18,252 nt of DNA, taken from assembly GCA_002422045.1 (NCBI GenBank), contig DITG01000012.1:21954-40205 (forward strand), written 5' to 3'. Below the pieces are notes generated by a model. It was not told the DNA's origin, ran no database searches, and saw nothing but the letters and a program-made list of their open reading frames with translations. The position numbers and the translations under genes were made by a program. Below, piece by piece: positions 1 through 7,400 of the stretch (positions within the stretch are counted from its first letter, which is position 1; each line of letters opens with the position of its first letter). The DNA comes from Acholeplasmataceae bacterium UBA6190. Lineage in GTDB: Bacteria; Bacillota_I; Bacilli_A; Acholeplasmatales; Acholeplasmataceae.

Positions 1-1139
1 CCGAGTAATAATTTGAAGAACGTTGTTTTACCACGACCGCTTTCACCAGTCACCCTGATGATCGAACCTTTGGTGATGGTTGTCGATAAGTTATCGATCA
101 CGAGCTTGTCATCATAACTGAAATTCAAATTTTTAATGATAAGCTTCTCAAAGGATTGAATCGGATAAGGATCACTTACATCTTCATTGAGCTGATCAAG
201 GATGATCAGCCGTTCAGCGGATGCGATCATGCTGTAATATTTCGGGATGACGTGAGATAATCCGGAAAACGGTGATTGAATATGACCAACAAGCTGAATC
301 ATCGCGGTGAGTGCGCCAAAAGTGATGAATCCTTCGGATAACCGGATGGCACCGATGATGATGGCCAAACCGTAACCAGCTGCGAAAAATACGGTCATGC
401 CAGTCGTTGATAGTGATGAGATGAATTGTTTTTTCATTAAAGCTTTTAGATAAGTCTTTTGTTTGGTCTTCACGATCTCTGTCATGTGAGACTCAGCTTC
501 AAAGGCTTTGATGACTGAGATGTTACCAAGACTTTCTTGGATGGTTTGTCTGACATCACTTTCTGCATTTTGGAGCGCGTGATGTCTTTTTTTATAGACA
601 CCTCGAATCAATCTGCTTGCAAGCACCAAGAACACGCCAAATCCGACCAATGCTAGAGAGAATATTGGATCCAAGAAGAAGAGTAAGACAAAGGCTCCGA
701 TGAATCTGCCTGTATAGAATATGAGTTTAGGAATGACATCGAGGAGTCCGTCAGATACTGTATCGATATCGCTATAAAGATGATTCATCAGAGAACCCGT
801 ATGATAAACTTTGGTTTCTTTCGATTTTGATCTGAGTAATTTGGAGAAAAATGTTTCTTTGAGTCTGATGTTGGTTTGCCCGGTGTAATAGACTTTTAAG
901 TAGGGTGTGAGCGCTGAAGCAAGTATCTGTATGACCAGGATGCCACCTAAGATGAGTGCGCTATAGAGAAACTTGACATTATCTGTTCCTAAGGCAAGAT
1001 CAATCGTTTCCTTGGAGTAGAATGCGAAAAAGATGGCTGTCATACTCATGATGAGATTCAAGAGCGATAACCAGAAAATGGGCATGCGTAATATTGGATT
1101 GTTCTTAATCAGCCAAGATCTTGTCGATAAAGCTTTGAT
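1..1139 (-). CDS. ABC exporter, fused membrane and ATPase domains (C-terminal part outside window)
   Basis: This is a half-transporter of the ABC exporter type. About 330 residues form a membrane domain with several hydrophobic segments (for example around 1080-1020, 970-900, 690-610 and 400-340), followed by the start of the nucleotide-binding domain. The Walker A motif GESGRGKTT lies at 47-21, about residues 365-373, and the rest of the ATPase runs off the window. There is no N-terminal C39 peptidase domain, so it would export a product whose leader is removed elsewhere. The start is unusual. After an in-frame TAA the frame offers only ATC ATC ATC (1145-1137), with GGAGGG about 7 nt before the third ATC. 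The first ATG, at 1085, has no ribosome site and would remove about 18 residues. The gene is divergent from the kinase/PqqD/peptidase/nucleotidyltransferase operon, so it is the likely exporter of that system. The exporter call is firm; the substrate is inferred. Confidence 0.85.
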   Translation of the reverse strand, partial: MKALSTRSWLIKNNPILRMPIFWLSLLNLIMSMTAIFFAFYSKETIDLALGTDNVKFLYSALILGGILVIQILASALTPYLKVYYTGQTNIRLKETFFSKLLRSKSKETKVYHTGSLMNHLYSDIDTVSDGLLDVIPKLIFYTGRFIGAFVLLFFLDPIFSLALVGFGVFLVLASRLIRGVYKKRHHALQNAESDVRQTIQESLGNISVIKAFEAESHMTEIVKTKQKTYLKALMKKQFISSLSTTGMTVFFAAGYGLAIIIGAIRLSEGFITFGALTAMIQLVGHIQSPFSGLSHVIPKYYSMIASAERLIILDQLNEDVSDPYPIQSFEKLIIKNLNFSYDDKLVIDNLSTTITKGSIIRVTGESGRGKTTFFKLLL

Positions 1140-1178
1140 GATGATTCCCTCCGGCTTGTTTTATTTCTTATGGTTTAA

Positions 1179-1187
1179 TTGTATCAC
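1179..1187 (-). promoter_or_regulatory. Extended -10 promoter for the ABC exporter
   Basis: On the minus strand, TGATACAAT (TGn plus TACAAT) lies about 40 nt before the proposed ATC start. No good -35 sits at 16-18 nt; a TTGACA further upstream is too distant. Extended -10 elements often work without a strong -35. Confidence 0.4.
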
Positions 1188-1359
1188 GCATGCATGGATA
1201 TCGAATCAATCTTGAAACAAATGTCAACATAAGAGATTTCAAATACGTGATAAGCACTGAGTTATTCCTGAAGATAAACACATGATAGATTGCTGAAACA
1301 TTTGATCAACATCACTCTAAAAACCAGTCATGAATCCTTCTGCACCACCCTTTTTTCTA

Positions 1360-1368
1360 TGATATAAT
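1360..1368 (+). promoter_or_regulatory. Extended -10 promoter of the kinase-PqqD-peptidase-nucleotidyltransferase operon
   Basis: TGATATAAT is a perfect extended -10, 26 nt before the kinase start at 1395. No convincing -35 is seen. The roughly 250-nt divergent region 1140-1394 otherwise shows no gene or clear operator. Confidence 0.6.
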
Positions 1369-1394
1369 AAAATAGAATCAATCAAGAGGTGTTC

Positions 1395-2243
1395 ATGAAA
1401 CACAAGTATGACATTGCAGGCATCAAAATCGCTCTGAACTACCATTACGACGAATATCTATCCAACAACATCGAGCACTATAGAATCGATGATTTTGAGT
1501 CTGTCGATCATGAGATATCAGTACGTCTGATGGATCATATCGATGAACCCGTAGAACACTCATTTAGACAAAAGAATCCTTATGTCATCAAGCGCGATCA
1601 CGAAACGGTCATGTATGCAAAAACCAGCAAGAATATCGTTAGAGAATTGTTTACTATCCAAAATGATTATCAGAGTATCGATATACTGATCAATCCCACA
1701 CTGCACACCAATGCTTCAGAAATGGAATATGCGATCTTATCGGTGAATTTCATGGAGATTGCGATGAGACACAATTTTTTGCCATTTCATGCATCCGCCA
1801 TCCTTTATCAAGATCAGGCTGTCTTATTCTCAGCACCTTCTCAAACAGGCAAATCCACACATGCTAGATATTGGAAACAAATATTTCCCGAAGTACAATT
1901 CATCAACGATGACAAACCCTTATTAAAGATTGAAGACAATGACATCATGGTTTATGGTTCTCCTTTCTCAGGTAAATCATCCATCAACATCAACACCAAA
2001 GCACCTCTCAAAGCAATCGTCTTCATCAGACAAGGAACAACCAATCTGATGAGACCCATTCAAGGCGATGAAGCACTCAAAGAACTGATGAAGAATATGC
2101 TTCGTCCAGATGACGAAAAAGTATGGGATGACATGATCAAAGTGATCAATGCCATCATGGAAGATATTCCTATGTTTGTCTTAGAAGCGACACACTCTGT
2201 CGATGCAGCCAAAACTGCACACGATATCATTTTCGGAGGTTAA
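1395..2243 (+). CDS. HPr-kinase-like protein (candidate peptide kinase)
   Basis: This 282-residue protein has the P-loop kinase fold of HPr kinase and PEP carboxykinase. Visible landmarks are F-H-A-S at 131-134, a Walker A loop A-P-S-Q-T-G-K-S-T at 147-155, an acidic N-D-D at 171-173 matching the HPrK Walker B region, and G-S-P-F-S-G-K at 188-194. The N-terminal 120 residues are family-specific. I chose ATG 1395 over GTG 1389 because the GTG lies inside the AAGAGGTG ribosome site. Homologues of this type in Firmicutes lasso-peptide clusters (paeninodin type) phosphorylate the C-terminal Ser of the precursor. The candidate precursor at 4292 ends in Ser. It opens a tightly packed operon, with PqqD beginning 1 nt after its stop. 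The fold is well supported; the substrate is inferred from context. Confidence 0.8.
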   Translation: MKHKYDIAGIKIALNYHYDEYLSNNIEHYRIDDFESVDHEISVRLMDHIDEPVEHSFRQKNPYVIKRDHETVMYAKTSKNIVRELFTIQNDYQSIDILINPTLHTNASEMEYAILSVNFMEIAMRHNFLPFHASAILYQDQAVLFSAPSQTGKSTHARYWKQIFPEVQFINDDKPLLKIEDNDIMVYGSPFSGKSSININTKAPLKAIVFIRQGTTNLMRPIQGDEALKELMKNMLRPDDEKVWDDMIKVINAIMEDIPMFVLEATHSVDAAKTAHDIIFGG

Positions 2244-2244
2244 C

Positions 2245-2508
2245 ATGAAAGTCAAATCCGGTTTTGTCTTAAAACATGTAGCAAGCAAACATATCGTCGT
2301 TCCCGTCGGTGAAGAAGCAGTCAATTTCAGTGGTCTCATTACACTGAATGAAAGCGGAGTGCTATTATTTGAAGCGATGAAAAAACATGTCGACATCGAA
2401 GATCTCATGATCATCTTAGTCGATAAGTATGATGTCGACAACAAAACCGCAAGACAAGATGCGGAAGCATTTGTCAACATACTGAAGTCAAAGTCCATTC
2501 TCGAATGA
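2245..2508 (+). CDS. PqqD-like RiPP recognition element (RRE) protein
   Basis: This 87-residue protein has the PqqD pattern: an N-terminal beta-rich half, then the hallmark L-N-E-S-G-x-x-L-F-E at about 34-43, then helices ending near 80. PqqD-like proteins are winged-helix RiPP recognition elements that bind the leader of a precursor peptide and present it to modifying enzymes. The start is ATG 2245, with GGAGGT at 2235-2240 just before it; the earlier in-frame ATG at 2203 lies inside the kinase gene. Its stop overlaps the next start as ATGA (2505-2508), so translation is probably coupled. The obvious ligand is the Y-x-x-P leader of the peptide at 4292, which is inference. Confidence 0.85.
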   Translation: MKVKSGFVLKHVASKHIVVPVGEEAVNFSGLITLNESGVLLFEAMKKHVDIEDLMIILVDKYDVDNKTARQDAEAFVNILKSKSILE

Positions 2509-2924
2509 AACAAAAGATCAAGACGAAGGATTTGATGGAACTGATTGAAGAGACAGTGGCAAACGGTCAACAAGCGAAGTTTAAAGTCACTGGAACGTCC
2601 ATGGAACCCCTTTTTAAGCATGGTCTCACATCGGTCACTCTTGAGAAGAGAACTTCTTATCGAGCCAATGATGTGGTGTTATTCAAATATCAAGGAACCT
2701 TCAAATTACATTGAATCACAAAGATCAAACAAGATGAAATCACATGCATGGGCGATAATCTTCTATCCAAAGAAATCACGAGAAAAGAAGACATCATTGG
2801 TGTTGTGACATCGTTTGAAACCGGTGGAATGACGACCGTATCGAACAATCGAAAATATAGATCAAAAGTCTTTTTTATGAAACTTTTCAGACCAATATTC
2901 GTTAGACTCAAGAGGCATTCATGA
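2505..2924 (+). pseudogene. SipW/Sec11-like Ser-His peptidase (S24/S26 type) with an in-frame TGA at 2712-2714
   Basis: Read through one TGA, the frame gives 139 residues and ends at 2922-2924. It has the signal-peptidase boxes in order: G-T-S-M-E-P with catalytic Ser32, then L-H-[stop]-I with His69, then M-G-D-N with Asp84. A His instead of Lys at the second box is the ER-type (SipW/Sec11) arrangement. No transmembrane segment is visible, so it is probably soluble. The stop replaces the residue after His69, which in this family is usually Arg (H-R-I), so a single CGA to TGA transition explains it. The remaining 69 codons are open and conserved-looking, and the ATGA overlaps at both ends are intact, so the change is recent, a sequencing error, or read through. 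As written, translation gives a 69-residue fragment lacking the Asp box. It may be the leader peptidase of the putative RiPP system. Confidence 0.7.
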
Positions 2925-4096
2925 ACCCAAGAGCACAAGTCTTTGAAGTGATTGAACATGCACTGAATACAACCCAATATCCTCATGCCATTCTTGATGA
3001 GAAACATTTTTATAAGACCATGATTGAAAATGGTCTTTCTGGTCTTGTATATTCTGTCATCGATCAGACCAAAGTGTCCAAAGAACTTTTTTCAAGAATT
3101 GAAAAGAGTTTCTTTGAATATGTCTCTCGTGATATCAAGCAACTCGAAGCCAAATCTAAACTTCAAGAAATCTTTGAAAACCAGCACATCGACTTCATGT
3201 TCTTAAAAGGCATCCGTTTGAAATCTCTTTATCCAGAAACCTACATGAGAGCGATGGGAGATATTGATATCTTGATTAGAGAACATGATCTTGAGAAAGT
3301 GCATGTCATCTTTGATCAATATCAGATCAAGTGTACTGCCCGTTCCAGACAACATGATATGTTTGAGATGCCAAACGGACTGATCATCGAAATACATCCT
3401 AGACTGTATAAAGAATTCAATCCAAAATATGAACCTCTCTTTCATGATGCATGGGCGTATGCACATGCCATCACAAATCATGAATTTGAATTTACCCCAG
3501 AATATGAAATCTTGTATCTTTTATACCATCTGGCCAAACATATGGATGCATCCGGCATCGGATTAAGAAGTGTTTTGGATATCGGCATCTTTTTAAGCAA
3601 AAAAGAAGATCAGATGGATGAATCTGTGTTGCTTGAATATCTCAAGTTATCGGATATGAAGACATTCTATTTATCCATGGTTGAAATCAATCGAAAGTGT
3701 TTCGGATTTCAGTTCAAAAAGGAATTAGATCAAGAAAATCACCTGAGTGATGATGAGATCACATCGGTTACGGACTATCTCATGAATTCAGGTATCCACG
3801 GATTAGGAAATGACTATAATCCATTTGTCTCACGCATCGCAAGCTATCATATGAAAAAGAGAAGTAAGTTCAGATTATTGATGGATCTGATCTTTCCAGA
3901 TTATGAATCGGTGAAGGGCATGTATCCGTTTACTGCAAAGTGGAAACCGCTCATCGTCATCGGTTGGATCAGAAGATGGATGAGACTATTATTTACAAAA
4001 AGAAAATCGAGCATCAGAAAACTGAAGCAGATGCAAGCGAGCCCTGATGACATCGAGAAGCAGAAAAAATTGTTTGAAAAGATCGGACTATCATGA
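2921..4096 (+). CDS. Nucleotidyltransferase-like protein (NTP_transf_5 type)
   Basis: This 391-residue protein resembles the uncharacterised nucleotidyltransferase family found beside lasso and other peptide clusters. The core pattern is F-L-K-G at 94-97, a Tyr/Arg stretch ending at Arg110, the metal-binding M-G-D-I-D-I-L at 112-118, and a third acidic residue in E-I-H-P-R at 157-161. The C-terminal 200 residues are mostly helical and end in a basic stretch. It starts at the ATGA overlap with the peptidase stop and is the last gene before a strong hairpin. In the pseudomycoidin cluster a relative adds hexoses to the phosphorylated peptide tail, so one model is that it decorates the phosphoserine made by the kinase. 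That role is inference from neighbours. Confidence 0.75.
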   Translation: MNPRAQVFEVIEHALNTTQYPHAILDEKHFYKTMIENGLSGLVYSVIDQTKVSKELFSRIEKSFFEYVSRDIKQLEAKSKLQEIFENQHIDFMFLKGIRLKSLYPETYMRAMGDIDILIREHDLEKVHVIFDQYQIKCTARSRQHDMFEMPNGLIIEIHPRLYKEFNPKYEPLFHDAWAYAHAITNHEFEFTPEYEILYLLYHLAKHMDASGIGLRSVLDIGIFLSKKEDQMDESVLLEYLKLSDMKTFYLSMVEINRKCFGFQFKKELDQENHLSDDEITSVTDYLMNSGIHGLGNDYNPFVSRIASYHMKKRSKFRLLMDLIFPDYESVKGMYPFTAKWKPLIVIGWIRRWMRLLFTKRKSSIRKLKQMQASPDDIEKQKKLFEKIGLS

Positions 4097-4099
4097 TTC

Positions 4100-4136
4100 A
4101 AAAGACACCTATGATTCATCATTTGGTGTCTTTTTT
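4100..4136 (+). terminator. Terminator of the RiPP-enzyme operon
   Basis: A perfect 10-bp stem, AAAAGACACC (4100-4109) with GGTGTCTTTT (4125-4134), is followed by Ts. The 15-nt loop holds a second inner pairing, ATGAT/ATCAT. It separates the enzyme operon from the precursor gene. Confidence 0.85.
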
Positions 4137-4158
4137 GACGGATTTCATGACAAAAGGA

Positions 4159-4176
4159 TGACATGTGTTTATGTCA
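4159..4176. repeat. Inverted repeat upstream of the precursor promoter
   Basis: TGACAT and ATGTCA (6 bp each, 6-nt spacer) form a perfect dyad about 54 nt upstream of the -10. It could be an activator or repressor site. It is short enough to be chance in AT-rich DNA. Confidence 0.3.
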
Positions 4177-4222
4177 GTATAAATTTCTCGTAAATATGTA
4201 AAAAAAACGAATAAAATCACTA

Positions 4223-4256
4223 TACTATTTATAATAGTAAATGTTACAATAACATT
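4223..4256. promoter_or_regulatory. Two abutting 17-bp palindromes over the precursor promoter
   Basis: TACTATT-TAT-AATAGTA (4223-4239) and AATGTTA-CAA-TAACATT (4240-4256) are each perfect 7-3-7 inverted repeats, and they touch without a gap. A TATAAT -10 (4230-4235) lies at the centre of the first. The second covers the expected transcription start and an alternative extended -10, TGTTACAAT (4242-4250). This geometry suits a pair of dimeric repressor sites that switch expression of the peptide and the secreted protein. The palindromes are seen directly; the operator role is inference, and the -35 is unclear. Confidence 0.55.
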
Positions 4257-4291
4257 AAGCATTTTAATGGACAGTCTTAGGAGGATTTTTT

Positions 4292-4417
4292 ATGAATGAA
4301 AAAGCAACCTATGTAAAGCCCGAAGTCGAAGTCATCGAATTTATTGTAGAAGAAAGTATTGCAGCTAGCGCTGGAGAACAAGGCGCCTGGTTTAACGAAA
4401 CGATTTGGGGGAGCTAA
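4292..4417 (+). CDS. Candidate RiPP precursor peptide, 41 aa
   Basis: This short ORF has an ideal ribosome site, AGGAGG at 4279-4284, 7 nt before ATG. The acidic leader contains Y7-V-K-P10-E-V-E-V-I-E-F17, which fits the Y-x-x-P-x-(L/V) leader pattern read by lasso-type RRE proteins. It continues to S-I-A-A-S-A at 22-27, where A-S-A satisfies the -3/-1 rule of signal-peptidase cleavage. The remaining core is GEQGAWFNETIWGS (28-41), with an N-terminal Gly, a Glu at core position 9, two Trp, and a C-terminal Ser. Gly1-Glu9 spacing is compatible with a macrolactam ring. The C-terminal Ser is where lasso-cluster HPr-like kinases act. One nucleotide separates its stop from the next start. No homologue search was possible; an alternative is a regulatory leader peptide for the downstream gene. 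Confidence 0.6.
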   Translation: MNEKATYVKPEVEVIEFIVEESIAASAGEQGAWFNETIWGS

Positions 4418-4418
4418 C

Positions 4419-7400
4419 ATGAGAAAACTACTAACGCTCGTTTTAGCACTCTTTTTATTTGGGTTTGCTGTGGTCAGCGCAACCGAAGTCAAAGCGTCGG
4501 GCACTCTTTCAGCAACCATCACAGGGATTTTTGAAGGATCTGAGTCTTTCTCATTAACTCCAACCGGACTTACATTAGGTTCAAATGTTTCATTTGATCT
4601 AAATGGCAAGCCATCTGGTCAAGAGTTTGCCTTTTGGATTTTAAATGGCATTGTGAGAAAAGATCTTCCAGCAAATCATAATTTTCCAGTAACAGGTAGA
4701 ATGCAACTACAAGTTGTATTTGCCCCCACAGGTAAGTATGCTGTTGTATTCATCAACAGTTCTGGACAATATCTTGGTGTACGTTACGCAGGATCTAATA
4801 ACAGTTTTACTGTTGACCCAAGTGAAATCAATATTCCTGTAAAACCTGGATTTGAACTCAAAGCTGTTGAAAACAGATGGCTATCCATAGAGGGATCAAC
4901 CAGTTTTACTGGTGTTAATGAACATTCAGTATTTGTTGTTCAATATAACCCCACCACAACATTTGATGATGTTGCTATTACTGTTAATAATGGATCACTT
5001 AGTGGTTCTTACACCTTCAATAGTGTATTAACAGTGACTGCAAGTACACCAGCTGAAGGTCAATATTTTGCTGGATGGATTGAAAACGATATACTAATCA
5101 GTTATGATTCAGAATACACGTTTACGGTTCTATTCCCAAGAACATTAACTGCAATTTATGATTCGGAGGAACCTGTAGTTCAACCTATCGTTCACATCAG
5201 TAATGATTTGGAGCTTAGAGGCGGATATCACACTTTTATTGGTCAGTTTGAGATTCCTGCAGGATATACACTTCTTGAATATGGATTTCTAGCTCATGCA
5301 GATGCATTGTGGATTGATCATAGTACCACAAATGTAGTCATTGCCCAGAGTGGATCAGTATCAGATCAAAATGAATTTGTTACAAGTTTCCCAATAGGTC
5401 AATACTATTCATTTGTAGCATACTTGGTGTTATATAATTCAAATACAAGCGAATATGAATCTTTTTATAGTCAAGTTAATCATAGATATGTTGACTATTT
5501 GAAATACCAGTTTGATTTTGGCACCACTCAATCAGCAAGTTATCTTGACACTAATTATTCATTAACAAATCTTGTAGACAGTTCAACATTCACGATGTCG
5601 CGTAAGAGAGTTTCTATCAACGATGAACTGAGTACAACAGATCCAGTAAATCGTTCTATTGTTATTTCTCCAAGAATAGGTGACAATGATGGTATTTCTT
5701 GGGCCGAGTTTAAATTTGATACGCCAGTTACAAAGATTAGTTTTGAATCTTTTTACTGGAATTCAACAGCTGTCGGTTTATTTACTACTCTTACGGTTCA
5801 AGCAAAAATCAATGGTGTTTACACCAACATATTTGATTTAAAAGAATTTCTTGGAGGAGCACTCACTCGCACATACACAGAAATTGATTTTCTAAATTAT
5901 ACTGATATTCGTATATATGCAACCGGTGGTGCTAATAATAGTAACAATGCGAGAGTTCTTGTAGATAACTTGAAAGCATATTCTGTTTTTACAGGAGAAG
6001 TTAGAGATGTTAGTATTGATAGAAATAACTCCCAACCCATTGAAACACTACTTGTACCATATGGTGGATTGTTAACACAACCAGCAACACCAATCAAAGT
6101 AGGTTATAGCTTTGCTGGTTGGTATAGCAATGCAGAGTTAACAAATATACATAATTTCTCGGGACAAGTTACTGGCAATTTTACAATCTATGCAAAATGG
6201 ACACCAACAAATAACACAATTACTTACAATCTTGATGGTGGAACCAATGATGGATCAAATCCTTCATCATATACGATTGAGTCATCAACGATTACATTGC
6301 AACCAGCCACAAAAGATTACTATACATTTAATGGTTGGTATGATAATCCCGGATTTACAGGCTCTCAAGTAACTCAAATTACATCAGGATCAACAACTAA
6401 TGTTGTACTTTATGCAAAATTTACCCCAATTTCATATTCTATTACTTACAACCTCGATGGTGGAATCAATAATGAATCAAATCCAATTTCATATGATGTA
6501 GAAGACTCATTCAATCTACTTGCAGCAACCAAAGAAGGATACACATTTGGAGGTTGGTATGATAATTCTGAATTCTCAGGAACAGCTATTACCGAAGTCG
6601 CTTTAGGAACCCATTCAAACATTACTCTTTATGCTAAGTTCACCATCAGTTCCGGAGCAACATATTCTGTTTTCTTCTATGATGGGGCAACACCTCTTGA
6701 TGAAGTTGAAGTTATTGAGGGTAACTTGGTAGAACCTATGGATCCAGTCCCTACAAAGAACGGTTACACATTTAATTCATGGGTAACAACTAATGGTGGT
6801 TCTACAGGATTTGTGTTTGAGAATCCAATCAATGGAGATACTAATATTTATGCTAAGTGGGATTTAAATAACTATACAATCACGTACAATCTTGATAGTG
6901 GTACAAATAGCGTAAATAATCCGGCAAGCTATACGATAGAAACACCGACAATTACCCTTGAAGATGCTTCAAGATCTGGACACACATTTAATGGATGGTT
7001 TAGTGATTCTGGATTTGAAACAGAAGTAACAACAATTGTACTTGGCTCAACTGGCAATGTTACTCTTTATGCTAGTTTTACTTCAAGCGGAACATTTGCT
7101 ACTGATTTGTTCATCTCGGAATATATTGAAGGAGCACCTGGAAACAGAAAAGCTGTTGAAATTTATAATGGTACAGGGGCAACAATTAACTTAAGTATTT
7201 ATAGAATTAAACTAGGAGTAAATGGCGCAGCTTTCAGCACTGATCCAGCAGTCGGAATTGCACTAAATAATTATAACCTACCTCACGGCAGCACATATGT
7301 AGTTTATTATGATGATTCCACATTAAATGATAAACTTGGCCCATATGGCAACCAAGAATCGACTAGTTTAAACTTTAACGGCGATGATGCAATCGGCTTA

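Noticed and set aside
2203..2244. Longer PqqD start at ATG 2203
   Set aside because: It lies inside the kinase coding region with no ribosome site, while GGAGGT precedes ATG 2245 perfectly.
2181..2621. Minus-strand open frame opposite the PqqD and peptidase genes
   Set aside because: It is antisense to well-supported coding regions and has no family resemblance.
2505..2924. Mycoplasma-type code with TGA read as Trp
   Set aside because: TGA ends several other genes here in sensible places (2506-2508, 4094-4096, 8555-8557, 17305-17307), and Trp is TGG throughout.
4292..4417. Typical lasso-peptide cluster
   Set aside because: No asparagine-synthetase-like cyclase or transglutaminase-like protease is in the window, the precursor lacks the usual Thr two residues before the core, and the tail after a Gly1-Glu9 ring would be very short. 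Only the wider RiPP call is kept.
4359..4418. Upstream extension of the secreted protein
   Set aside because: It would put 20 residues before the signal peptide and overlap the precursor ORF; ATG 4419 has its own ribosome site and gives a proper signal peptide.
6050..7080. DNA-level tandem repeats or a CRISPR-like array in the secreted gene
   Set aside because: The repetition is at protein level (InlB-type repeats of about 70 residues) with diverged DNA and no spacer-repeat order.
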